A stretch of DNA of 8,376 nt from an uncultured Collinsella sp. (GCA_900757465.1 CAAENY010000035.1:1-8376); one strand, 5' to 3'; positions 1 through 8,269 are shown, counted from the stretch's first letter. The notes: generated from the sequence alone by a model not told the origin. Translations and numbers: made by a program.

Positions 1-114
1 GTCGCCACGTTTATCTTGGGGTGCTGCATATACAAAGCTGGAAGGGTCTGAATTGCGCTTTGTCGATATATGCCCTTTTCCCTGATGGGACCGTGCTTGA
101 GGGGCGTCTTCATG
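1..114. other. Left-edge segment with no assignable gene
   Basis: No gene can be named here. One plus-strand frame stays open from base 3 to a TGA at 123-125, about 40 codons. Two minus-strand frames also run open to the window edge, one of them from an ATG at 111-113 that has no Shine-Dalgarno sequence. None of the translations shows a family I recognise. The plus-strand frame could be the last residues of a gene converging on the transketolase operon from the left, but with three competing open frames in so short a stretch this is not supported. Sequence to the left of the window would decide it. Confidence 0.3.
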
Positions 115-181
115 AGTTGCGGTGAAATAGGGACTTTTTTACCAGTTAAAAGGTCTAATCAGTCCCTATTTCACCGCAACT
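115..181. repeat. 21-bp perfect inverted repeat with 25-nt spacer
   Basis: Bases 115-135 are the exact reverse complement of 161-181. The arm begins AGTTGCGGTGAAATAGGGAC. The 25-nt spacer is AT-rich, and a T-run directly follows the left arm. The unit ends four bases before the terminator of the transketolase operon. No target-site duplication is visible in the flanks (tcatg on the left, gaaac on the right). A perfect 21-bp stem is far longer than an intrinsic terminator needs, so a small non-autonomous mobile or REP-like element is more likely. That interpretation is inference. Confidence 0.75.
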
Positions 182-185
182 GAAA

Positions 186-214
186 CAGGGGCGCTCTCCA
201 AGAGAGCGCCCCTG
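186..214 (-). terminator. Intrinsic terminator of the transketolase operon
   Basis: A perfect 13-bp GC-rich stem (186-198 with 202-214) closes a 3-nt loop. It lies about 70 nt downstream of the stop codon of the C-terminal transketolase gene. Read on the minus strand, the stem is followed by TTTCAGTTG, so the U-tract is short and termination may be partial. The T-rich spacer of the neighbouring inverted repeat lies a little further downstream. The stem is certain; its role as terminator is inferred from position and strength. Confidence 0.7.
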
Positions 215-224
215 CCGGGTTTCC

Positions 225-268
225 ATAGTACTGGCGAAACAGTTTTATAGTTCTGGCGAAGCAGTCCT
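225..268. repeat. Two tandem copies of a 22-bp unit in the 3' untranslated region
   Basis: Bases 225-246 and 247-268 are adjacent copies of a 22-bp unit starting ATAGTACTGGCGAAACAG, differing at four positions (230/252, 239/261, 244/266, 245/267). They lie between the stop codon of the C-terminal transketolase gene and its terminator hairpin. They contain no convincing coding frame. Each copy has short CTG and CAG arms around a purine-rich centre, so a small hairpin is possible. Function is unknown. Confidence 0.6.
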
Positions 269-284
269 TGAGATCCGCCTTGCC

Positions 285-1226
285 TTATGCCAAGAACTCC
301 TTGGTGGTCGCCACGATGTTGGCGGCGTCCAGGCCATACTTGTGCAAGAGCTCGGCACCCGGGCCGGACTCGCCAAAGGTGTCGTTGACGCCGATCTTCT
401 TGAGGGGCGTCGGGCACTGCTCGCACAGGACGTCGGCAACGGCGCTGCCCAGGCCACCGATTACAGAATGCTCCTCGACGGTCACGACGTGGCCGGTCTT
501 GGTGGCGCTCTTGACGATCAGGTCGGCATCGATGGGCTTGATGGTGTGCATGTTGATGACCTCGGCGTCGATGCCCTCGGCAGCGAGCTGCTCGGCGGCC
601 TCGAGAGCCTCGCCGACCATCAGGCCGCAGGCGATGATGGTGACGTCGGCGCCCTCGCGCATGACAATGCCCTTACCCAACTCGAAGTTGTAGGTCTCGG
701 GGTCGTTGATAACCGGCGAGGCCAAACGAGCGAAGCGCATGTACACCGGACCGTCGCACTCGTAGGCGGCGCGCGTCACGGCGCGGGCCTCGACGTCGTC
801 GGCAGGAACGATCACAGTCATGCCGGGGATGACGCGCATGAGGGCGATATCCTCGCAGCACTGGTGCGTGGCACCATCCTCGCCCACCGAGATACCGGCG
901 TGCGTGGCACCAATCTTAACGTTGAGGTGCGGGTAGCCGATGGAGTTACGGACCTGCTCAAAAGCGCGGCCGGCTGCGAACATGGCAAAGGTGCTCGCGA
1001 AGGCAACGCGGCCGGTGGTCGCGATACCGGCGGCGACGCCCATCAGGTTGCTCTCGGCGATACCCACGTCGAAGAAGCGGTCGGGGCAGGCGGCCTTGAA
1101 CTTGCCGGTCTGCGTGGCGGCGGCCAGGTCGGCGTCGAGGACCACAAAGTCATCGTGCTCGTTGGCGAGCTCGACGAGGGCCTCGCCGTAGCTTACGCGC
1201 GTGGCGATTTTTTTGACGTCTGCCAT
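285..1226 (-). CDS. Transketolase, C-terminal subunit (split enzyme)
   Basis: This 313-residue protein carries the pyrimidine-binding and C-terminal domains of transketolase, the TPP enzyme that moves two-carbon ketol units between sugar phosphates in the cytosolic non-oxidative pentose phosphate pathway. Family features visible are LDADLAAATQTGKF near residues 30-43, DVGIAESNLMG at 53-63 with Glu58 as the expected cofactor-activating glutamate, and GATHAGISVGEDGATHQ at 106-122. A Rossmann-like C-terminal domain follows from about residue 190. The start chosen is the ATG at 1226: AGGAG lies 7 nt upstream, and only one base separates it from the TAG of the N-terminal subunit gene. An upstream in-frame extension to 1310 would overlap that gene and is rejected. 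The two halves must associate, because the active site forms between them. The related DXP synthase is less likely, since that enzyme is usually one chain. Confidence 0.93.
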   Translation of the reverse strand: MADVKKIATRVSYGEALVELANEHDDFVVLDADLAAATQTGKFKAACPDRFFDVGIAESNLMGVAAGIATTGRVAFASTFAMFAAGRAFEQVRNSIGYPHLNVKIGATHAGISVGEDGATHQCCEDIALMRVIPGMTVIVPADDVEARAVTRAAYECDGPVYMRFARLASPVINDPETYNFELGKGIVMREGADVTIIACGLMVGEALEAAEQLAAEGIDAEVINMHTIKPIDADLIVKSATKTGHVVTVEEHSVIGGLGSAVADVLCEQCPTPLKKIGVNDTFGESGPGAELLHKYGLDAANIVATTKEFLA

Positions 1227-1227
1227 C

Positions 1228-2058
1228 CTAGAGCTCCTCTCCGGCGGCCGTGAGCTCTGCCATGGCCTGCTCAAACTGTTCATCGTTGGGGGCCTTGCCG
1301 TGCCAACCAACCTGGTTCTCCATAAAGGACACGCCCTTGCCCTTCAGGGTCTCGGCGATAATGGCGGTCGGCTGCCCCTTGGTGGCGCGAGCCTCGGCAA
1401 AGGCGGCGCGGATCTGGTCGAAGTCGTTGCCGTCGGCGAGCTCCACCACGTGGAACTTAAAGGCGCGGAACTTGTCGGCGAGCGGCATGGGGTCGTTGAC
1501 CTCCTCGACGGGACCGTCGATCTGCAGGCCGTTGTGGTCGACGATCACGCAGAGGTTGTCGAGCTGCTGGTTGCCAGCAAACATGGCGGCCTCCCAGACC
1601 TGGCCCTCCTCACTCTCGCCATCGCCCAGCAGGGCGTACGTGCGATAAGTATCGCCCCAGTGCTTGGCGGCAACGGCCATGCCCACGGCGGCGGAAATGC
1701 CCTGGCCGAGCGAGCCGGTGGACATGTCGACGCCCGGGGTGTCGTTCATGTTGGGGTGGCCCTGCAGGTGGCTGCCGATATGGCGCAGCGTCTCGAGGTC
1801 CTCCTTGGGGAAGAACCCACGCTCGGCGAGCACGGCGTACAGGCCCGGAGCGCAATGGCCCTTGGAGAGCACAAAACGATCGCGGTCGGCCTTGCGGGGA
1901 TCGGCCGGGTCGACGTTCATTTCCTCAAAGTACAGATAGGTCATGATGTCGGCAGCGCCGAGCGAACCGCCCGGATGGCCGGACTTGGCAGCGTGCACGC
2001 CGGTGACGATGCCCTTCCTTACCTCGTTGGCAACCTTTTTGAGCTCTTCGTCGCTCAT
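1228..2058 (-). CDS. Transketolase, N-terminal TPP-binding subunit (split enzyme)
   Basis: This 276-residue protein is the TPP- and Mg-binding half of transketolase. It shows SGHPGGSLG at residues 26-34, SKGH at 65-68, a GHP motif at 100-102 and STGSLGQG at 113-120. The TPP fold motif starts GDGESEEGQVWEA at 145-157 and ends with Asn176; Asp146 and Asn176 are the expected metal ligands. The protein stops where a fused transketolase would continue into its pyrimidine domain, and that domain is the next gene. The two subunits total 589 residues, a little shorter than one-chain transketolases. The ATG at 2058 has a good AGGAAGG ribosome binding site. It is the first gene of a two-gene operon. 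Confidence 0.95.
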   Translation of the reverse strand: MSDEELKKVANEVRKGIVTGVHAAKSGHPGGSLGAADIMTYLYFEEMNVDPADPRKADRDRFVLSKGHCAPGLYAVLAERGFFPKEDLETLRHIGSHLQGHPNMNDTPGVDMSTGSLGQGISAAVGMAVAAKHWGDTYRTYALLGDGESEEGQVWEAAMFAGNQQLDNLCVIVDHNGLQIDGPVEEVNDPMPLADKFRAFKFHVVELADGNDFDQIRAAFAEARATKGQPTAIIAETLKGKGVSFMENQVGWHGKAPNDEQFEQAMAELTAAGEEL

Positions 2059-2143
2059 TGTGCCTTCCTTTCATCCTCATTAGACAAAATGCGCACGGCA
2101 CCGAAGGTAATCCCAACACAGCCGCAATGCACGTACGTCATTC

Positions 2144-2171
2144 ATTATGCTGGAAACTGATGGCTTTACCA
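2144..2171 (-). promoter_or_regulatory. Possible promoter of the transketolase operon
   Basis: On the minus strand a CATAAT hexamer (2144-2149) differs from the -10 consensus at one base. It is preceded after 16 nt by TGGTAA (2166-2171), a poor -35 match. Transcription would start near 2137 and leave a leader of about 80 nt before the N-terminal transketolase gene. The surrounding gap (2059-2265) is clearly AT-richer than the genes and is the only room for a promoter. I see no strong terminator for the upstream yitT gene here, so read-through into the operon is possible. Confidence 0.35.
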
Positions 2172-2265
2172 GAGTTTTTATCATTATTTGAACAATTTAG
2201 CAGGCAGAACCGCTGATGAAACGGTTTATCAATGTGAACGTCTTTTGGATGGAACGCGGTCGACC

Positions 2266-3156
2266 CTACGCGCTAATGTCCTTGAATCCCTCGCCGAAGG
2301 CTTCCGTAACGTCAGCGACCGTCACAATGGCGTGAGGATCGCGCTCGCGCACGATGGTCTTGAGGGTATTGAGCTCTCGACGGCTCACGATGACCATAAT
2401 CACCGGCTTCTCGGCACCCGAATACATGCCAGTCGCCTTAAACTTGGTACAACCACGACCCAGACCATACATGATATCAGCAGCGATATCAGGGAACTTG
2501 TCCGAGATGATGAGTACCATACGGCGTTTGTTGCCACCATCGACCACGGCATCGATCACGTAGCCGCTAATGACCATCGAAAGGCCTGCATATAGTGCGT
2601 TTTCGATTGAAAAGACCGGAGCCGACAGCGCGCATACGGCAACATCGATCGCCATGACGGTCGAGCCCACGGGCAGCGAGGTATTACGCGATATGATTTG
2701 GCCAATCGTGTCCGAACCGCCGGTGTTGGCGCCGGCGCGCAACACCATGCCGTAACCGATGCCCGTAATAATGCCGCCCCACATAGCGGGAAGCATCAGG
2801 TCCGCATCCGCCAGAGGTGCTACAAACGGGGCGAACAGATCGGTAAAGAAGCCCAGCAGCACAAAGCCCGTCGCGGTCTGCACCACGTAGAACATGCCGC
2901 CCTCGCGCATAACGACCAGTAGCAGCAAGGCATTCATCACGATGGTCTGGATACCGACGGGAAGCGACACGCCTCGCGTCGCGCCGACCGCCTGGATAAT
3001 GGTGGCAAGGCCCGTAACGCCACCGGCAGCAAGGCCGTTGGGAATCAAAAACAGGTCGGTCGCAATAGCGGCCAGAGCGCACCCCAACATGATCTGGGGC
3101 AGATCGTGAAAGAAGTTCATCGAAAGAATGCGCTTGATGTCCAGACGATATGCCAT
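2266..3156 (-). CDS. YitT-family membrane protein with C-terminal DUF2179 domain
   Basis: This 296-residue protein matches the YitT family of integral membrane proteins, whose biochemical role is not settled. About five hydrophobic segments cover residues 20-205. They include the family-typical IPNGLAAGGVTG at 38-49 and GANTGGSDTIG at 142-152. A soluble domain of the DUF2179 type (about 212-288) follows, with a MVLIIS strand near its start and VIMVIVSRRE at 252-261. The ATG at 3156 is chosen because GGGAGG lies just upstream; a GTG at 3180 would place its start inside a hairpin. The gene follows prfB after 165 nt, an order that, as I recall, is also found in Bacillus subtilis (prfB then yvjA). 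A terminator hairpin sits directly upstream of its ribosome binding site. Confidence 0.88.
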   Translation of the reverse strand: MAYRLDIKRILSMNFFHDLPQIMLGCALAAIATDLFLIPNGLAAGGVTGLATIIQAVGATRGVSLPVGIQTIVMNALLLLVVMREGGMFYVVQTATGFVLLGFFTDLFAPFVAPLADADLMLPAMWGGIITGIGYGMVLRAGANTGGSDTIGQIISRNTSLPVGSTVMAIDVAVCALSAPVFSIENALYAGLSMVISGYVIDAVVDGGNKRRMVLIISDKFPDIAADIMYGLGRGCTKFKATGMYSGAEKPVIMVIVSRRELNTLKTIVRERDPHAIVTVADVTEAFGEGFKDISA

Positions 3157-3168
3157 GCTGCCTCCCTC

Positions 3169-3197
3169 AAAAAAGCGCACCCAAACGGATGCGCTTT
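3169..3197 (-). terminator. Terminator hairpin after prfB, directly upstream of yitT
   Basis: On the minus strand an 11-bp stem (3172-3182 with 3187-3197, including one G-U pair) closes a GUUU tetraloop. Six U residues (3169-3174) overlap the end of the stem. The G-U pair becomes a C-A mismatch on the plus strand, so the hairpin is better on the minus strand. It lies about 125 nt after the prfB stop. Only 12 nt, which carry the Shine-Dalgarno sequence, separate the U-run from the yitT start codon, so it may also act as an attenuator for yitT. Confidence 0.8.
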
Positions 3198-3216
3198 GAA
3201 CTTCTTCTTGTATTCG

Positions 3217-3258
3217 ATTCTAACGATTCGCCGAACAAAAACCACCCCTGCGCAGGGT
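3217..3258 (-). promoter_or_regulatory. Weak terminator-like hairpin and possible -10 box between prfB and yitT
   Basis: On the minus strand, CCCT-GCGC-AGGG (3246-3257) can form a short 4-bp hairpin, followed by GTGG and five U residues (3237-3241). Just beyond it, TAGAAT (3217-3222) matches the -10 consensus at five of six positions, but no acceptable -35 box stands at the right distance. One reading is that prfB ends here and yitT starts from this box, with the stronger hairpin at 3169-3197 inside the yitT leader. Both elements are weak. Confidence 0.25.
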
Positions 3259-3321
3259 TTATTCTGGATACAAACCCGTCCAACCGTTGGGCTTGGCATC
3301 GGCTTGAAGCCGCCCGATGTT

Positions 3322-4469
3322 TTAGACCTCCGAGCCTTCTGCATCGGCGTTGCCGGTGGCCCAGCGATGGTAGCCAATAACAAACGGGTCCAGGTCGCCA
3401 TCGTCAAGAACGGCCTCGACATTGCTGGTCTCCACGCCCGTGCGTAGGTCCTTGACCATCTGGTACGGGTAGAGCACGTAGCTGCGGATCTGGTTGCCAA
3501 AACCAATCGTGGTCTTGGGTCCGCGAATCTCATCGAGCGCCTCGGCACGCTTCTCGAGCTCAATCTCGTACAGGCGAGCCTTGAGGATCTGCATGCACGC
3601 GGCCTTGTTCTGGATCTGGCTGCGCTCGTTTTGGCAGGTGACCACAGTGCCGCTGGGGAAATGCGTCACGCGCACGGCGGAGTCGGTGGTGTTGACGCCC
3701 TGACCGCCCGGGCCGCTCGCGTGGTACACGTCCACGCGGATGTCATCGGGACTGATCTCGATGTCGATATCATCGGGTAGCACGGGGATGACCTCGACGC
3801 CGGCAAACGTGGTCTGGCGGCGCTTCTTGTCGTCGGTGGGGCTAATGCGAACCAAGCGGTGGACGCCGGCCTCGGCGCGCAGCATGCCAAATGCGTCCTT
3901 GCCCTCGACGGTAAAGGTCGCGCGGTCGATGCCGATGACCTCGGCTGCGGGACAGTCGTTGATGGTGACCTTCCAGCCGCGACGCTGGCAGTACTTCATG
4001 TACATCTTAAAGAGCATGAAGGTCCAGTCCTGGGCCTCCAGACCACCCTGTCCGGGCTTGATGGTCACAATGGCATCGCCGTGATCGAACTCACCGGTAA
4101 ACCAGCTCGAAAGCTCAAGCTCATCGATGGCCCGGGCCAGGCGCTCAGCCGTGGCTGTAGCCTCCTCGCGAAGGGCGACGGCGTCGGGGTCATCCCCCAT
4201 CTCCTCGGCAAGCTCCAGCGCGGCGCGGGCATCGGAAAGCTCGCCGCGCGCGGTGTCCACGGCAGCGATATCTTCCTTGGTACGCGCGATCTCCTCCATG
4301 GTGGCACGGGCGGCGTCGGCGTCATCCCAAAAGCCAGGGGCAACACTTTTGGCCTCGAGCTCGGTCACGCGCGTGCGCTTTTCGTCCAGGTGGAGATACG
4401 ACTCGACCTCGCCGAGCCGGTCCGCGAACGCGTCCAGCTCGGCGGGCGTTACCTCTAAAGCCTCAGCCA

Positions 4470-4470
<1 letters not shown>
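3322..4470 (-). CDS. prfB: Peptide chain release factor 2 (RF2)
   Basis: RF2 reads UGA and UAA stop codons on the ribosome and triggers hydrolysis of peptidyl-tRNA. This 382-residue protein has the helical domain at about 1-115 and the catalytic SGPGGQGVN at 252-260, with GGQ at 255-257. The anticodon-like loop VRISPTDDKKRRQTTF spans 207-222. The tripeptide is Ser210-Pro211-Thr212 (codons AGC CCC ACC), where RF2 normally has SPF; overall similarity is still to RF2 and not RF1. The N-terminal region reads ESYLHLDEK, where many RF2 genes carry the in-frame UGA of the programmed +1 frameshift; no stop is present, so this gene lacks that autoregulation. The ATG overlaps the secA stop as TAATG, with AGGAA (4477-4481) inside the secA 3' end as ribosome binding site, which points to coupled translation. 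Stop codon TAA. Confidence 0.95.
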
Positions 4471-7277
<2,807 letters not shown>

Positions 7278-7284
7278 GTAGTTT

Positions 7285-7290
7285 TCCTTT
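7285..7290 (-). promoter_or_regulatory. Ribosome binding site that fixes the secA start
   Basis: On the minus strand AAAGGA ends 7 nt before the ATG at 7277. Two upstream in-frame ATGs (7298, 7310) would add 7 or 11 residues, but have only GC-rich or poorly spaced sequence before them. The next ATG at 7268 is too close to this site. Confidence 0.7.
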
Positions 7291-7367
7291 TTGGCCATCG
7301 CCCGCGGCATGAAACCTTGGACGAGTTAAACACAGATATTTGTACTTTAGCCAAACAAGGCGCCGCC

Positions 7368-7394
7368 TATGCGGTCGACACGCTCGACCACGTA
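7368..7394. repeat. Imperfect inverted repeat upstream of secA
   Basis: Arms TATGCGGTCGA (7368-7378) and TCGACCACGTA (7384-7394) match at nine of eleven positions around a 5-nt centre. The core GGTCGA/TCGACC is perfect. It lies about 90 nt upstream of the secA start codon, where a promoter must be, so it could be an operator or a leader hairpin. I could not find a convincing -35/-10 pair around it. Confidence 0.45.
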
Positions 7395-7410
7395 ATAACT
7401 ACGACAGCCC

Positions 7411-7471
7411 GCCAAAAAGGGACTGGTTTATTTTGGCAGCTTTTATCTGGGAAAACGCTGTCTCTCTGCCA
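7411..7471. repeat. Nested short inverted repeats upstream of secA
   Basis: GCCAAAA (7411-7417) is the reverse complement of TTTTGGC (7431-7437). Overlapping it, TGGCAG (7434-7439) pairs with CTGCCA (7466-7471). The segment GGGACTGGTTTATTTTGGCA (7419-7438) resembles the arms of the next palindrome (7473-7539), which read GGGGACAGGTTGATTT in reverse. This suggests one composite repeat element covering 7411-7539. Confidence 0.5.
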
Positions 7472-7472
7472 T

Positions 7473-7539
7473 TTGGTGCAAATCAACCTGTCCCCTTCGC
7501 ACCAACCTGGTGCAATGGGGACGGGTTAGCTTGCACCAA
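7473..7539. repeat. REP-like palindrome with 23-nt arms and inner hairpin
   Basis: Arms at 7473-7495 and 7517-7539 are reverse complements at 19 of 23 positions. They enclose an inner perfect hairpin, GCACCA-ACC-TGGTGC (7499-7513). As a result the box TGGTGCAA or its complement occurs four times in alternating orientation. The arm ends carry GGGGAC. The structure has no U-tract of its own and lies just beyond the rpmE terminator. It resembles REP-type or small mobile palindromes, possibly mobilised by an IS200-like/RAYT transposase elsewhere in the genome; that is inference. Confidence 0.6.
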
Positions 7540-7540
7540 T

Positions 7541-7580
7541 AAAAAGAAAAGGGCCGCGCACCCAAACGGATGCGCGGCCC
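7541..7580 (-). terminator. Strong intrinsic terminator of rpmE
   Basis: On the minus strand a 13-bp stem (7551-7563 with 7568-7580, one G-U pair) closes a GUUU tetraloop. It is followed by TTTTCTTTTT (7541-7550). It lies 37 nt after the rpmE stop codon. The central 20 bases (7556-7575) are identical to those of the hairpin upstream of yitT (3175-3194). Confidence 0.93.
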
Positions 7581-7617
7581 TTATGCCATGAATGCGAGTG
7601 TTTCCGCGGCGAGCTAT

Positions 7618-8043
7618 TTACTCAGCAGCCTCGGTGGTCTCGGCCTCGGCAGCGGCCTCCTCGACGGGAGCCTCTGCGGGAGCCTCGGCGGCCTGCTTGG
7701 CAGCCTCCTCGGCAAACTTAGCAGCACGCTTGGCCTTCTCGGCAGCCTTAGCCTCAGCGGCGGCCTTGCGAGCGGCCTCGGCCTCAGCAGCCTTGGCAGC
7801 CTTGGCAGCCTTGGCCTCCTCGGCCTTCTTGAGCTGGGCGGCAGCGGCGCCACCGAACTTGTCGGCGAAGCGCTGGACGCGTCCACCGGTGTCGACGAAC
7901 TTCTGCTGGCCGGTGTAGAACGGGTGGCACTCGTTGCAAAGCTCAACCTTCATCTCGGACACGGTAGCGTGCGTCTTGAAGGTGTTGCCGCAGGAGCACG
8001 TCACCGTGCACTCGACATACTGGGGATGGATACCCTGCTTCAT
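7618..8043 (-). CDS. rpmE: 50S ribosomal protein L31 with long Ala/Lys/Glu tail
   Basis: L31 belongs to the large ribosomal subunit and helps bridge it to the small subunit. Residues 1-64 are a complete L31 (MKQGIHPQY, then CSC at 16-18, CNECHPFYTGQQKFVDTGGRVQRF at 36-59 shown here only as landmarks CNEC and FYTG). The four zinc-binding cysteines are 16, 18, 36 and 39, so this is the zinc-containing form. From about residue 66 a 76-residue tail follows. It is almost entirely Ala, Lys and Glu, lysine-rich first and acidic toward the end (ETTEAAE), and is likely helical or disordered. Typical L31 proteins are about 65-90 residues, so 141 is long. The DNA of the tail contains 9-bp tandem repeats near 7790-7812, so its length may vary. 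The ATG at 8043 has AAGGAG at a 7-nt spacing. It is a single-gene unit with its own promoter and terminator. Confidence 0.95.
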   Translation of the reverse strand: MKQGIHPQYVECTVTCSCGNTFKTHATVSEMKVELCNECHPFYTGQQKFVDTGGRVQRFADKFGGAAAAQLKKAEEAKAAKAAKAAEAEAARKAAAEAKAAEKAKRAAKFAEEAAKQAAEAPAEAPVEEAAAEAETTEAAE

Positions 8044-8050
8044 GGTAGGA

Positions 8051-8121
8051 CTCCTTATTGGTCAGGCGCTGGTTACCGATCAGCGCATAAGGCGTCTTGG
8101 TTTCCGACCAAGACAACAAAC
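8051..8121 (-). promoter_or_regulatory. Structured 5' leader of rpmE
   Basis: Between the inferred transcription start and the ribosome binding site (AAGGAG, 8051-8056) the minus-strand RNA can form two hairpins. The first is an 8-bp perfect stem (8094-8101 with 8107-8114, 5-nt loop). The second is a 6-bp stem (8066-8071 with 8081-8086). GACCAA (8058-8063 on the minus strand), one base from the ribosome binding site, is complementary to TTGGTC in the first stem (8106-8111), so two folds could exclude each other. Several lineages have L31 leader motifs that sense ribosomal protein; this may be one, but I cannot test the match. Confidence 0.5.
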
Positions 8122-8127
8122 TCGGCT

Positions 8128-8156
8128 ATGGTACCACGGCGCCGCGTGTCCCACAA
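8128..8156 (-). promoter_or_regulatory. Probable rpmE promoter with extended -10
   Basis: On the minus strand TTGTGG (8151-8156) and TACCAT (8128-8133) are 17 nt apart, the optimal spacing. TACCAT is preceded by TG one base upstream, forming an extended -10 element. The hexamers match consensus at three and four of six positions. Transcription would start near 8121. Confidence 0.5.
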
Positions 8157-8236
8157 AAGGTTCACGGTCTTTTCGGAACGACACGAATCTGACCCATCAA
8201 AACACATCTCCACCGTTCCTTCAACTGGGAAAATGC

Positions 8237-8269
8237 CGTCCCCGGGGCCTGAGAAGGGCCCCGGGGACG
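8237..8269 (-). terminator. GC-rich hairpin, possible terminator of an upstream gene
   Basis: A perfect 13-bp stem (8237-8249 with 8257-8269) closes a 7-nt loop. It contains the self-complementary core CCCCGGGG. On the minus strand GCATTTTCCC follows, a weak U-tract; the plus-strand side has none. It lies upstream of the rpmE promoter and would end a minus-strand transcript entering from beyond the window. No gene is visible from here to the right edge. Confidence 0.5.

Noticed and set aside
1227..1310. Upstream extension of the C-terminal transketolase gene to 1310
   Set aside because: It would overlap the N-terminal subunit gene by more than 80 bases, and the ATG at 1226 has a good ribosome binding site.
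3157..3180. GTG start for yitT at 3180
   Set aside because: It lies inside the terminator hairpin without an accessible ribosome binding site; GGGAGG precedes the ATG at 3156.
7615..7860. DNA repeats in the rpmE tail as a possible independent repeat element
   Set aside because: The repetition follows from repeated Ala and Lys codons in one open reading frame.
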